Source: Kiritimatiellia bacterium (GTDB taxonomy: Bacteria; Verrucomicrobiota; Kiritimatiellia; RFP12; DVOR01). From it: a stretch of DNA of 64,000 bases. Shown here piece by piece: positions 55,183 to 63,728 of the stretch; the first letter of the stretch is position 1, and every line of letters starts with the position of its first letter. The stretch spans positions 823,286 to 887,285 of the forward strand of contig JAFXKZ010000002.1 of NCBI GenBank assembly GCA_017531445.1, in the 5' to 3' direction. Both the position numbers and the translations under genes were made by a program. The notes beneath the pieces were generated by a model. That model searched no databases. It was not told the origin of the DNA and saw only the letters and a list, made by a program, of their open reading frames with translations.

Positions 55183-55395
55183 TGGTGTCTGCTGAACGAA
55201 CCGCATTTTTCGGGCAAAAGTTACAAATGCTGTGCGGAAAATGCGCTGCGATTCAATTCTCATCTCAATGCCTTATCACCGCACATCGCAATCGCTTGCC
55301 GTATACACACAAAGGCTTTTGCGCCCCTTTTCTTTACCCTTCGCCGCCCGCTCGCGCACGGTTTTCCGTCCCCGGTGAATGCACCTGCTCGGCCA

Positions 55396-55429
55396 AAACA
55401 ACAGCGGCTCCCGCAATCTCGGGAGCCGC
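55396..55429 (-). terminator. terminator of the NAD(P)HX repair gene
   Basis: Perfect arms GCGGCTCCCG and CGGGAGCCGC (55404-55429) with a 6-base loop; on the minus strand it is followed by TGTTGTTTTGG. It starts 30 bases after the stop. Confidence 0.8.
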
Positions 55430-55459
55430 CTATCCGGCAATTCTGAAAAACTGCCGCCT

Positions 55460-57001
55460 TTACAACCGCAAGGTTTTGAAAAGATCCGAAGCGATAAGCG
55501 ATTCCTGCCCATGCTCAAATGCGGCGCGATCACCGGCTTTTGCGTGGTGATAGACGCCCAGACACGCCGCATCTTCCGTGCCCAATCCACGTGCCATCAG
55601 ACCGACAATCACGCCGGCGAGAATATCGCCCGTGCCGGCGGTCGCCATTCCCGGATTCCCTCCCATGCACAAATGCAGCTCACCGCCGGGAGCGGCCACC
55701 AGCGTATGATGCCCTTTCAGAACGGTAATCGCATGATAGGCCTTTGCAATTGCCCGTGCGGCCGCCGGGCGATCGCGCTGGATTTCCTGCACACTCACCC
55801 CCAGCAACCGCGCAGCTTCTCCCGGATGCGGGGTCAAGACCAAACGCAATGTGGAGCGATCCGGTTCCCACCCCTCCCGCCGCAATTGGGCAAGTGCGCT
55901 CAACGCATCGGCATCCACCACCGTCCGGGGAATTGTGGCATCGCTCACAAGCGCACTGAGCACATCCAGTTTAACGGCATCAAAAGCTCCCATCCCGGGG
56001 CCGATCAACAGCGCATCGCAATCGGCTGTCACCTCGCTTAATTCCGAAGTCTCCTCGGAAAACACCGCTTCCGGCACCCAATACGCCGCCGCTCCGCGCG
56101 AAGCGGAGGGCACATCAAGCGTCACCAATCCGCAACCGGCCCGATAAGCCGCCAGAGCCGAAAGCACGGGCGCATGAGGATACCGCGCCGACCCGCCAAT
56201 AACCACCGCATGACCATAACTGCGTTTGTGGGAGTCCAACAACCGTTCAGGGCGCAGATAATTGCGCAGTTCCGGCTCGGCTATCAGTTCAAACGCCTCC
56301 GGGGGCAAGCACTCGTGCGCCTCCAGCAAATCCCCGGAAATGCCGATATCCACCACACTCAAATCGCCCAGATAGCCCCGTGCCGACGGTGCGGAAAAAC
56401 CGATTTTAGGGCGGGAAAATGTAACCGTCGCATCTGCCCGCACCGCCTCTCCGGGAGCATTGCCGTTATCGGCATCCAGTCCGCTGGGCACATCAACCGA
56501 CAATACCGGGCAATCGGCCGCAGAGCCGTTGATCCAGTGAATCGCCGTTGCCACCGCGCCGGAGGGCACCCCCTTTGCGCCGATTCCCAGAAGCGCATCA
56601 ATAATCAACGCATGACGCGGCGAAACGGCCACATCCGCCCAGGGATTATCCTGCCACGCTTCTGCCGAGGGCAAGACCTGCGGAGAGACGCCCGATGCGC
56701 ACAAATCTTTCCATGCGCGCAGGGCATCGCCTTTCAAACGTGCCGGCACACACGTCATGCACACACGCACATCAAAACCATCCGATTTCAGGCAACGCGC
56801 CGCCACAAAGCCATCGCCGCCATTGTTACCCGGTCCGCACAACACCACACACTTGCTGATTCCCGCGCGCGCAGCAATTCGCGCCGCACGGCGCGCCACC
56901 GCCGCACCCGCCCGGCACATTGCCGTATACGATGGCAAATTCCGCTGGGCAAAAGCCATTGCCTCCGCCTCACGAATACCCTTCACCGTGATCCATTTCA
57001 T
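55460..57001 (-). CDS. nnr: bifunctional NAD(P)H-hydrate epimerase/dehydratase
   Basis: Repairs damaged NAD(P)H hydrates. The N-terminal YjeF epimerase domain has VVLCGPGNNGGDGFVAARCL and LIIDALLGIGAKG; the C-terminal dehydratase part has GHAVVIGGSARYPHAPVLSALAAYRAGCGLVTL, LLIGPGMGAFD, LVLTPHPGEAARLL, VLKGHHTLVAAPGG and the nucleotide-binding GNPGMATAGTGDILAGVIVGLMARG. AGGAGG lies seven bases before the ATG. It is a single gene with its own terminator. Confidence 0.95.
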   Translation of the reverse strand: MKWITVKGIREAEAMAFAQRNLPSYTAMCRAGAAVARRAARIAARAGISKCVVLCGPGNNGGDGFVAARCLKSDGFDVRVCMTCVPARLKGDALRAWKDLCASGVSPQVLPSAEAWQDNPWADVAVSPRHALIIDALLGIGAKGVPSGAVATAIHWINGSAADCPVLSVDVPSGLDADNGNAPGEAVRADATVTFSRPKIGFSAPSARGYLGDLSVVDIGISGDLLEAHECLPPEAFELIAEPELRNYLRPERLLDSHKRSYGHAVVIGGSARYPHAPVLSALAAYRAGCGLVTLDVPSASRGAAAYWVPEAVFSEETSELSEVTADCDALLIGPGMGAFDAVKLDVLSALVSDATIPRTVVDADALSALAQLRREGWEPDRSTLRLVLTPHPGEAARLLGVSVQEIQRDRPAAARAIAKAYHAITVLKGHHTLVAAPGGELHLCMGGNPGMATAGTGDILAGVIVGLMARGLGTEDAACLGVYHHAKAGDRAAFEHGQESLIASDLFKTLRL

Positions 57002-57349
57002 CTGAAGCCTCCTCTTTTTGTCCACCAGTATACCATCCTTTTACACGACATACCACTCTTTCCCCCGCACGCTTCCCCCACGCACCGCACTTGCTTCGCC
57101 CGAAAGGCCCCGGCAACATCGCCCAAGTGCCGCCCCGGTTTCGCCCATGTTGCCCCTGCAACTTCGCCCATCTTTCGCGGCCGTTTCGCCCACGTTGCGC
57201 CACCGCTCCGGCAGGGCCACGCAAGCGGGCGCACGTGCGCCCCTCTGCTCTACGCAATTACTCCGGCTAAAGATGCACCAAGAAAATCAACTGCGCCCCG
57301 CTTTCGGCAGGGCGCAGCGCACAATTGGAAAAAAGCATCCGGATGCTTT
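57002..57349. other. 348-bp intergenic region
   Basis: Contains the 22/23-bp array F (57096-57207), a further hairpin of uncertain role (GCGCCC/GGGCGC, about 57292-57315) and the sirtuin terminator. No gene is seen. Confidence 0.6.
57096..57207. repeat. 22/23-bp-step array, copy F
   Basis: Five copies of TCGCCC(A/G) at 57096, 57119, 57141, 57164 and 57186, steps 23, 22, 23, 22. All units point the same way, unlike the mixed copies elsewhere. Confidence 0.85.
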
Positions 57350-57353
57350 TCAG
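57331..57353 (-). terminator. terminator of the sirtuin gene
   Basis: Perfect AAAAGCATCC-GGATGCTTTT palindrome overlapping the stop codon, followed on the minus strand by a run of T. Confidence 0.8.
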
Positions 57354-58108
57354 GGCAGACGCCCTTTAAGCAAATCGCACAATTGCGTAAAGGTGTCGGT
57401 AAGATCCTCCAATTTCAAAATAGCCCGACGGTCGAGCGAAGTCGGCGAATCATTGACAATCACCACACGTGCCCCGCAACGATACGCTTCTTCCGGAAGT
57501 GCCGCCGCAGGAAAAACGGTGAGCGAACTGCCGAGCACCAGCATCAAATCGGCCTGCTGACAGGCACTCACGGCTGCGCTGAAGGTGGTCTGCGGCAGAT
57601 TTTCTCCATAAAAGACAATGTCGGGTTTGAAGACGCCTCCGCAGGGACACATCGGCACTTCCCCGGCATGAACGCGCGGCGCAATCGCCTCATACGTTGC
57701 TTCCGCCCCGCAACGTTGACAATGGTGCAGCGAAGGCGAACCGTGAACTTCAAGCACATTGCGCGAACCTGCCAGCGTGTGCAGACGGTCAATATTCTGC
57801 GTGATGACGGCATTCACCAGTCCGGCGCGCTCCAGGCGCGCAAGGACATTGTGTACAGTGCAGGGTTGAAAGGCCGTCAAATCATAGACAAAATCCCGAG
57901 CCCAAGAGTAAAACAGGGAAGGATCGGCATTGAACAACTCAATGCCGAACAGTTCTTCCACGCGGTAACCATGGAACGTGTCGTTGTAAATCCCGTGCTT
58001 TCCCCGGAAATCCCGGATGCCGCTGGCAGTAGACACACCCGCACCGGTGAAGACCACCGTATTCGTAGAGGAGAGCAACAAGTCATGAAGTTCGCCGACC
58101 AGATTCAT
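57350..58108 (-). CDS. Sir2-family NAD-dependent deacylase
   Basis: Removes acyl groups from lysines using NAD+. Motifs: VFTGAGVSTASGIRDFRGKHGIY, ITQNIDRLHTLAGSRNVLEVHGS (catalytic His), and four zinc cysteines (CQRCGAEA, CPCGG). KPDIVFYGENLP and LVLGSSLTVFPAAALPEEA close the family set. The 252-residue length fits bacterial sirtuins. The ATG at 58108 has AAAGG about nine bases upstream. The FYGE rather than FFGE stretch is a minor variant. Confidence 0.94.
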   Translation of the reverse strand: MNLVGELHDLLLSSTNTVVFTGAGVSTASGIRDFRGKHGIYNDTFHGYRVEELFGIELFNADPSLFYSWARDFVYDLTAFQPCTVHNVLARLERAGLVNAVITQNIDRLHTLAGSRNVLEVHGSPSLHHCQRCGAEATYEAIAPRVHAGEVPMCPCGGVFKPDIVFYGENLPQTTFSAAVSACQQADLMLVLGSSLTVFPAAALPEEAYRCGARVVIVNDSPTSLDRRAILKLEDLTDTFTQLCDLLKGRLP

Positions 58109-58171
58109 CCTATGCACCTTTCTTCCGCTTCGCAGTTCACGTATTTATCCCTCACCATGGCGCACGATGTG

Positions 58172-58906
58172 TCACTCCCGCGAAGACGGCTTCCCGCCGC
58201 ACAGTCCGCCCACCGAATGAAATACGCCCCTCATGCCCGCGTAAACTGCCGCATACGCATCACGCGTTGTCGCCGCCACTTGCGCCGTCTGCTGCCGGAG
58301 ATTCATCTTGGGCGAGGTGGCCGTTACGGCAAGCAACGCGAAAAAGAGATTGGTCACAAGGATGAACCACCACGAGAAAAACCGCCCGTATTCATGCGTA
58401 TCCGGTTGGGAAACCGAGAGCAAGGCATCAAATGTAAACAGCACATGAAACGCCGTCAGCACACCGAAAACACCGCTCCACAGCGGAAACGGCAGCACAT
58501 CCGGCCATAAATATTGCACCAGTCCATACAGCACCACCCCGCACAACAGGTAGAACGGCAGACAGTAAGGCGCAAGAGTAATCAGCAGATTGCTTTTCGA
58601 CAACTGCACAAATCCCCCGGAACGCTGAATGTTGATTTTGTGGATTTTGGCGAAACAGAGTAACCCCGCCAGCGCATGGGTCATCTCGTGCGCGAACACA
58701 TACAGGATGGTAAACGAGCTTCCCCGCCACGTATACAGCGCAGTCATCAGCAGACACCCGGCGAAAAAGGCGATCCGCGAGGCGGAGAAAAAGGGAGCAT
58801 CCAGCGTATCGAGCACCAGCGTCCCCAGAAAACAACGCCCCAGCACCCAGACAAGGGGCACGCCGAAAATTGCCAGCACCATCAACCCAAAGCGTCGCAT
58901 CATCAT
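58172..58906 (-). CDS. membrane-embedded M50-type zinc metallopeptidase-like protein
   Basis: A 244-residue integral membrane protein with six or so hydrophobic segments. HEMTH (YVFAHEMTHALAGLLCFAK) is the HExxH zinc motif; a later YGRFFSWWFILVTNLFFALL segment is also membranous. No PDZ domain or second zinc ligand motif (LDG) is obvious, so it is a distant member of the family or a non-peptidase. GGGGAAAGGA precedes the ATG. It is not linked to a sigma/anti-sigma system. Confidence 0.7.
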   Translation of the reverse strand: MMMRRFGLMVLAIFGVPLVWVLGRCFLGTLVLDTLDAPFFSASRIAFFAGCLLMTALYTWRGSSFTILYVFAHEMTHALAGLLCFAKIHKINIQRSGGFVQLSKSNLLITLAPYCLPFYLLCGVVLYGLVQYLWPDVLPFPLWSGVFGVLTAFHVLFTFDALLSVSQPDTHEYGRFFSWWFILVTNLFFALLAVTATSPKMNLRQQTAQVAATTRDAYAAVYAGMRGVFHSVGGLCGGKPSSRE

Positions 58907-59475
58907 TCCTTTCCCCTCGTGCCGCGCACAATCCTGCGGCAAACTCTCCGCCCGCCTTGCAGGCGGCGGCAACGGTTTCCTGCCGCATCTTCAAATGCGA
59001 ACGGGGGCCTCTTTTTGCCAATCGGCACCGCCTCCTGCAAAGCGGTTGGGAGGAAGCGGCGGCGGTTCACCGATGCGCCGTTGCCGAGGCCTCCAGCATA
59101 AGAAACCCGCGGGCGGGCGGCCTCAAAAAGGGCAACGCACACTTCGGAGCTACGTTACACAGCAAAGGCAAAAAGGCTCCGGTTGAAACGCTCTGCACAA
59201 GTGCCCGTCCTTGCCCATAGCCTTCTGCGATAGCACCACCCGGAGTCCGCTCCAACAGTCCTCCGGGCGGCGCAGCCTTTCAGCCGTAAACGCAGTTCCA
59301 CCCGGTCAACACTTCATGCAGTGCACGCACAACGCCGTGCAGAAAGAACGCAATGTCCCGTGCGTTACCCTTCGGCAACCGCACAGGACAATGAAGCTCT
59401 CCGCACCCAACCGCCTGACAAACGTCATCCGCACACGCGCCTCTGGCGGTCGAAACGCAAGATTCTTTCGCGCAC
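58907..59475. other. 569-bp intergenic region
   Basis: Between the convergent end of the kinase and the start of the metallopeptidase gene. No gene, repeat or clear hairpin is visible; some short open frames lack an RBS. Confidence 0.4.
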
Positions 59476-61827
59476 TCACTCCGCCGCAGGTGCCGCATCT
59501 GCTCCGGTAAGACGCTCAAACGCTGCGCGCGTCCCCGGCAAACTCTCTGCCAGAGCTTGCAATTTCTGCATTGCTTCGCGCAGAGCCTTCGACTTCTCAA
59601 TCGCCCCGCTGCCGAAATACTTATTGATGAATAAGTACGCGCCTATTGCCAATTCCGCGCGCTCGGAAGCACGCATACCACGCGCATTCGCATCATCAAT
59701 GATCGAGAAACGGATCATCTTGAATGCATCACTCTGCTGACCCGAGACAAACTGTTGCCACGGCATTTGCTTCCCGCCCCGCGTCACCGTGGATTCATCA
59801 GCGGCGACAATCCCGAACGATTTGAAGCGTCCGGCCTTAATCATTTCCACCCAAGCCGTCTTCAACTGCTGATAGGCCGCAATGCGTTCTGCCACCACTT
59901 CCGCCGCCGCTTTCGCCTCGTCACTCTTCAAACGCGCCTGGCGATTCTTGAACAAAACCGCCGCAGATTCCGGCATAAACTTATCCAAGTCTCCCGTGAT
60001 TGCCACCTCAATTGCCGCAACGGAAGCGACCTCTTCCTCAATCTCCCGCTTCGCTTTTTCCGCCGCTTCACGTGCGCGTTCGGCTTCTTTTGCCACCCGC
60101 TCCGCTTCCAATTGACGGGCGACCTCCGCCTCCATTTCCGTGCGCGCTTTCGCCACAATCCGTTGCCAATTCCGCTCCGTATCGTTGAGCAACTTCACAT
60201 TTGCCGCAAAAGCCTTCACCTCCGGCAGCGCATCATAGGTCTGAACCGCGGCGGAAGCTTCCGCAAGAGCCGCCGAAACATCTTCCCGATTAACGCGCCA
60301 ATCATCCATCTGTGTGCGCAAACGCTCCGTTGCAGTTACGGCAGCATCCATCTGCGCAACGCATCCGAACATCTGCTGAAGCGTGGCCAACATAGCGGTG
60401 GGTGCCTCCCCTTCCTGTGCCGAAAGCCATCCCGAATGCGCCGGCAATACGGCACGTTCGGCACGTTTCACCATCCGGTTGAGCATTTCTCCGGCACGTT
60501 TCCGGGCTGCAATCTGCTCCGTATAGCGTTGTTCCAACTGCGTTCCCAACGCCGTCAAAGCCTCCGCTTCCGCTTTCAACCGGAGGGCTTCTGCTGTATT
60601 TCCTGCGGCACTTTCCGCCACAACGCCCTGCTGTGTCTGCTGCGATTCCGAGGCTGTTGCCGCCTTGATTACCACGCCGATAATCACCCCCAGCACCGCA
60701 AGACAGGCCACACCCGCCCCGACTCCGATGCCGATCAGCGCGCCTTTGCTCAACCCTTTCTTCTTTGTTTCAAACAAAGGTGCGTTGGGATTCTCCACCG
60801 GCTTCATCGGTTGCGACGGCTTAATCTGCACGGAGGTGGTGGCACTCTTGCTCTTGACGCCCTTCAACATCACGCGCTTTGCGCCGCCTTTCGCCGGAAG
60901 TTCTTTCGCAATGTCGGCCAACAACGAATCATAATTGGGATAACGGCGTGTCGGCTCTGCCTCCAGCATTCGCATTACGATTTTGGCGATTGCTTCAGGG
61001 CAGCCGGGCACAACCTCCGTGAGGGGTCGCGCCGGTCCGAGCAGGCGCGCCTTCATTACATCTACTGCCGTCTCGCCTTCAAAAGGAGGCACACCGGCGA
61101 TAGCATGATAGAGCGTCGCACCGAGCGAGTAGATATCTGCGCGCAAATCGACTTTCTGACGGCGCAGAGTTTCGGGCGCGATGTAGTAAGGTGTGCCCCA
61201 GACTTCATTGTTGGCTGCCGCTTTTGCGCCCGCCAATGCGGCGATACCAAAGTCGGCAAGTTTCGCTTCTCTCGCCTCGTTGATCAGAATGTTTTCGGGC
61301 TTTACATCCCCGTGCACCAACCCATGTTCTGCGGCGGCTTTCAGCCCCTGCGCAATCTGTTTGCCGATAGAAAGCACGGTAACTGCGTCCACCGGGCCGG
61401 ACTTCATCATCTTATCCAACGCATCGGGCTGCACCAATTCCATAACAAGATAGGGCTGCCCTTCACTTTCACCGAAGGCATATACGCCGACGATGTTGAC
61501 ACTGTTCAATCGTGCCGCGGCCTGGGCTTCGCGCTTAAAACTCTCGATAAAGGTGGGATCTTCTTCCGCTTTGTCGCGCAGGATCACCTTGACGGCGATC
61601 TTACGTTGCAGCCCGGTATCAATTCCCTCATAGACAGCTCCCATGCCGCCTGCGCCGATCAAGCGAAGCAGATGATACTGCCCCAGACGCCCGGGTACCA
61701 TCACCTTTTTATTGCAAACGCTGCAAGTCGTCTCGGCAAGGGGCTCGCCTCCCGATGGCAAATCCGCTCCACATTCCGGGCATTTGGGTGCCTCTAAAGC
61801 CTGGGCTACTATTCCGGTCGCAATCAT
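59476..61827 (-). CDS. membrane-bound Ser/Thr protein kinase with N-terminal zinc ribbon
   Basis: A 783-residue Hanks-type kinase. An N-terminal zinc ribbon (CPEC near residue 16, CSVC near 35) precedes the kinase domain: glycine loop IGAGGMGAVYEG, K80 in IAVK, catalytic loop VHGDVKPENIL (D174, N179; Gly replaces the usual Arg before D), DFG at 192-194, and APE. A membrane helix (residues 362-388) leads to about 390 residues of helical, coiled-coil external domain with Lys/Glu-rich stretches (LEAERVAKEAERAREAAEKAKREIEEEV). AAGGA precedes the ATG. The sugar-phosphate cyclase gene is just upstream. Confidence 0.93.
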   Translation of the reverse strand: MIATGIVAQALEAPKCPECGADLPSGGEPLAETTCSVCNKKVMVPGRLGQYHLLRLIGAGGMGAVYEGIDTGLQRKIAVKVILRDKAEEDPTFIESFKREAQAAARLNSVNIVGVYAFGESEGQPYLVMELVQPDALDKMMKSGPVDAVTVLSIGKQIAQGLKAAAEHGLVHGDVKPENILINEAREAKLADFGIAALAGAKAAANNEVWGTPYYIAPETLRRQKVDLRADIYSLGATLYHAIAGVPPFEGETAVDVMKARLLGPARPLTEVVPGCPEAIAKIVMRMLEAEPTRRYPNYDSLLADIAKELPAKGGAKRVMLKGVKSKSATTSVQIKPSQPMKPVENPNAPLFETKKKGLSKGALIGIGVGAGVACLAVLGVIIGVVIKAATASESQQTQQGVVAESAAGNTAEALRLKAEAEALTALGTQLEQRYTEQIAARKRAGEMLNRMVKRAERAVLPAHSGWLSAQEGEAPTAMLATLQQMFGCVAQMDAAVTATERLRTQMDDWRVNREDVSAALAEASAAVQTYDALPEVKAFAANVKLLNDTERNWQRIVAKARTEMEAEVARQLEAERVAKEAERAREAAEKAKREIEEEVASVAAIEVAITGDLDKFMPESAAVLFKNRQARLKSDEAKAAAEVVAERIAAYQQLKTAWVEMIKAGRFKSFGIVAADESTVTRGGKQMPWQQFVSGQQSDAFKMIRFSIIDDANARGMRASERAELAIGAYLFINKYFGSGAIEKSKALREAMQKLQALAESLPGTRAAFERLTGADAAPAAE

Positions 61828-61840
61828 GGGTCATCCTTAC

Positions 61841-63004
61841 TTACGCAAACCGCTCGCGCAACATCTGCACGGCTTGTTCCAAAAGTGATTCATCAATTTC
61901 ATGGACTTCAGTCTTGTCACCGAGCCCTTGGGGAAGCGTTACGCACAGTGCGCCGCCCAAATGTTCACGGAATTGACGCAGCCCTTCCACGACAGCCAAA
62001 TGACCATCCGTCGCGCGCAACGTCAATTCATCACACCACACCTTCAGCCCGCAGGCCTGCAACACTGCAATCACACGCGTTGCTTCCGTGTTGGAAACCA
62101 GGCCTTTCAAAGCGGCGTAGAGCATATCCAGCGCAATCCCGATGCCTACAGCCTCCCCGTGCGACAACTGCCAACACGTCAGCGATTCCAGACGATGCGC
62201 GCTCCAATGGCCGAAATCGAGCGGACGCGCCGTGCCGAATTCAAAGGGGTCTCCACCGTAGGCAATGTGCAGTAAGTGCAATTCTGCCGTGCGCTGCACC
62301 AATGTTTCCATCGTCTCCAAATCGCGCATCCGCAACGCATCGGCGTGTTCCTGAATCCATTGCAGAAAGGCCGCATCTTTAATGACGGCCACTTTAACCG
62401 CTTCGGCAATGCCATTGCGCCAATCTTTTTCCGAAAGCGTCGTCAGCAACGTTGTGTCATTGATCACCGCATACGGCGGCGCGAACGTGCCAATAAAGTT
62501 CTTTCCGGAGGCATAATCGATGCCATTCTTTACGCCTACGCCCGCATCTGCTTGCGATAATGTAGTACTGTTGATGCGAATCATGCGGCAACCGCGATGA
62601 ATTACCGCTGCAGCAAATCCCACAGCATCCTGAACAGCCCCGCCGCCGATGGCGATAAAGGTGTCTTTACGCCCGAAATGCGTCTGATAGGCGAGCTTGA
62701 TTAAGCGGTTGGTGAAGGTCTCTTGCTTTTTGGCATATTCCCCACCGGGAATACACTCAATCGGTGCGACCAGCTCGATTTCCTCAGCGTGCGCCATCAC
62801 CCAGTTGGTGATTGCAAGCGGCAACTCCGGCCGGGCCTCTTCCAATCCCCGATCCAACACAATCAGCACCCGGTGCGGCTTTACATCCGTCTCATCGCGC
62901 AGAATCGCGCGGGCCAACACATCACTTTCCGCAGAAAACACGTCTCTGCAAAAAATCACCGGATACTGATACGCCACCGTAAGGCGTTGTTCAAACGTTT
63001 TCAT
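61841..63004 (-). CDS. dehydroquinate synthase-fold sugar-phosphate cyclase, EboD-like
   Basis: A 388-residue NAD+-dependent cyclase related to AroB. Motifs: PGGEYAKKQETF, FIAIGGGAVQDAVGFAAAVIHRG, STTLSQADAGVGVKNGIDYASGKNFIGTFAPPYAVINDTTLLTTL, GIAEAVKVAVIKD and RPLDFGHWSAHRLE, including zinc histidines. The KNFIGTFAPPYAVIND and DFGHWSAHRLE stretches match the EboD/DHQS-like branch rather than standard AroB. No other ebo gene is in the window. It lies 13 bases upstream of the kinase, so co-transcribed. Substrate is unproven. Confidence 0.85.
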   Translation of the reverse strand: MKTFEQRLTVAYQYPVIFCRDVFSAESDVLARAILRDETDVKPHRVLIVLDRGLEEARPELPLAITNWVMAHAEEIELVAPIECIPGGEYAKKQETFTNRLIKLAYQTHFGRKDTFIAIGGGAVQDAVGFAAAVIHRGCRMIRINSTTLSQADAGVGVKNGIDYASGKNFIGTFAPPYAVINDTTLLTTLSEKDWRNGIAEAVKVAVIKDAAFLQWIQEHADALRMRDLETMETLVQRTAELHLLHIAYGGDPFEFGTARPLDFGHWSAHRLESLTCWQLSHGEAVGIGIALDMLYAALKGLVSNTEATRVIAVLQACGLKVWCDELTLRATDGHLAVVEGLRQFREHLGGALCVTLPQGLGDKTEVHEIDESLLEQAVQMLRERFA

Positions 63005-63010
63005 TCCACT

Positions 63011-63041
63011 ATAAAGTATAACAGAAAAACTGCATCTTGCA
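63011..63041 (-). promoter_or_regulatory. promoter of the cyclase-kinase operon
   Basis: On the minus strand TTGCAA, 16-bp spacer, TATACT; the ATG is about ten bases downstream of the -10, giving a leader of about three bases. Confidence 0.6.
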
Positions 63042-63138
63042 ACACTTATCACGCCCGGGCACCTCTCCCGGATGCCGCAAGATCCGCTTCCCTCTCAGGC
63101 GCACCTTCATTCCTCCCGCCCGCACCCCGTTGGGAACA

Positions 63139-63216
63139 TCGCCGAAGTTGCCGTTGCGTTTCGGCGACTTTGCCCGCCAACTTCGGCGACATTGAACCGC
63201 AATTTCGACGATGTTC
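63139..63216. repeat. 22-bp-step array, copy G
   Basis: TCGCCGA (63139), TCGGCGA (63161), TCGGCGA (63183) and TCGACGA (63205), all in exact 22-bp register. The first and third units form a perfect 12-bp inverted repeat (63139-63150 and 63179-63190). Confidence 0.88.
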
Positions 63217-63226
63217 AAAAAAACAC

Positions 63227-63255
63227 TTGCGTTCTATTCTGAGATGTGCTATCAT
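63227..63255 (+). promoter_or_regulatory. promoter of tRNA-Ala
   Basis: TTGCGT (63227-63232), 17-bp spacer, TATCAT (63250-63255), 17 bases before the tRNA. Confidence 0.75.
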
Positions 63256-63271
63256 ATGCACATTCCTTTTC

Positions 63272-63347
63272 GGGGGTATAGCTCAGTTGGTAGAGCGTTT
63301 GAATGGCATTCAAAAGGTCAGGGGTTCGACTCCCCTTACCTCCACCA
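63272..63347 (+). tRNA. tRNA-Ala (anticodon GGC)
   Basis: A 76-base cloverleaf with a seven-base-pair acceptor stem (GGGGGTA/TACCTCC), D arm (GCTCAGTTGGTAGAGC), anticodon arm TTTGA-ATGGCAT-TCAAA with GGC at 63305-63307, T arm AGGGG-TTCGACT-CCCCT, and a genome-encoded CCA end. Confidence 0.97.
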
Positions 63348-63363
63348 TAAAAAGGAAAACGGC

Positions 63364-63393
63364 AAAGAGGCGGGCGCAGGCTCGTCTTTTTTT
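63364..63393 (+). terminator. possible terminator of tRNA-Ala
   Basis: AAAGA-GG-CGGGC, loop GCAG, GCTCG-TCTTT, then a run of T; two bases bulge. Confidence 0.5.
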
Positions 63394-63728
63394 GTTTATA
63401 GAGTTTGCAATTTACGGCTTGAGGCGGATGCGGGGGGATCTTATCCGGAGTCTGAACAGGGCGGCCGTTTTGGCAGGACCGGACCGCATCCATACCGAAA
63501 ACAAGGGGGATTGCGCATTGGTACGCCGCTCTCAAGCCGCCATACGTGCCGCGCACATTGCCTCTGCCATTGCGTCAAGGAAGCGCACTTCTCCGGCAAC
63601 ACACTGACGGGATTTCCCGGTCGTAAAGCCGAAGTCCCTCCACGTAACGGTTGATACTCCCCGGCTCTGCGGGCAACGATTGACGTAATGGCAAGCGTAA
63701 GGCAGCGATTCAGATTGACAGGAGCGCA

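Larger units (their letters stand above)
55120..55459. other. 340-bp intergenic region
   Basis: Holds the promoter of the efflux operon (55153-55182) and the terminator of the NAD(P)HX repair gene (55396-55429). No gene is seen. Confidence 0.5.

Noticed and set aside
59755-61797. 680-residue plus-strand frame antisense to the kinase
   Set aside because: Cys/His/Arg-rich shadow with no domain; the kinase motifs are all on the minus strand.
63215-63654. Open frames across tRNA-Ala on both strands (phrases such as GSRTPDLLNAIQTLYQLSYTP and SSVGRAFEWHSKGQGF)
   Set aside because: These are translations of the tRNA itself, a well-known source of false proteins.
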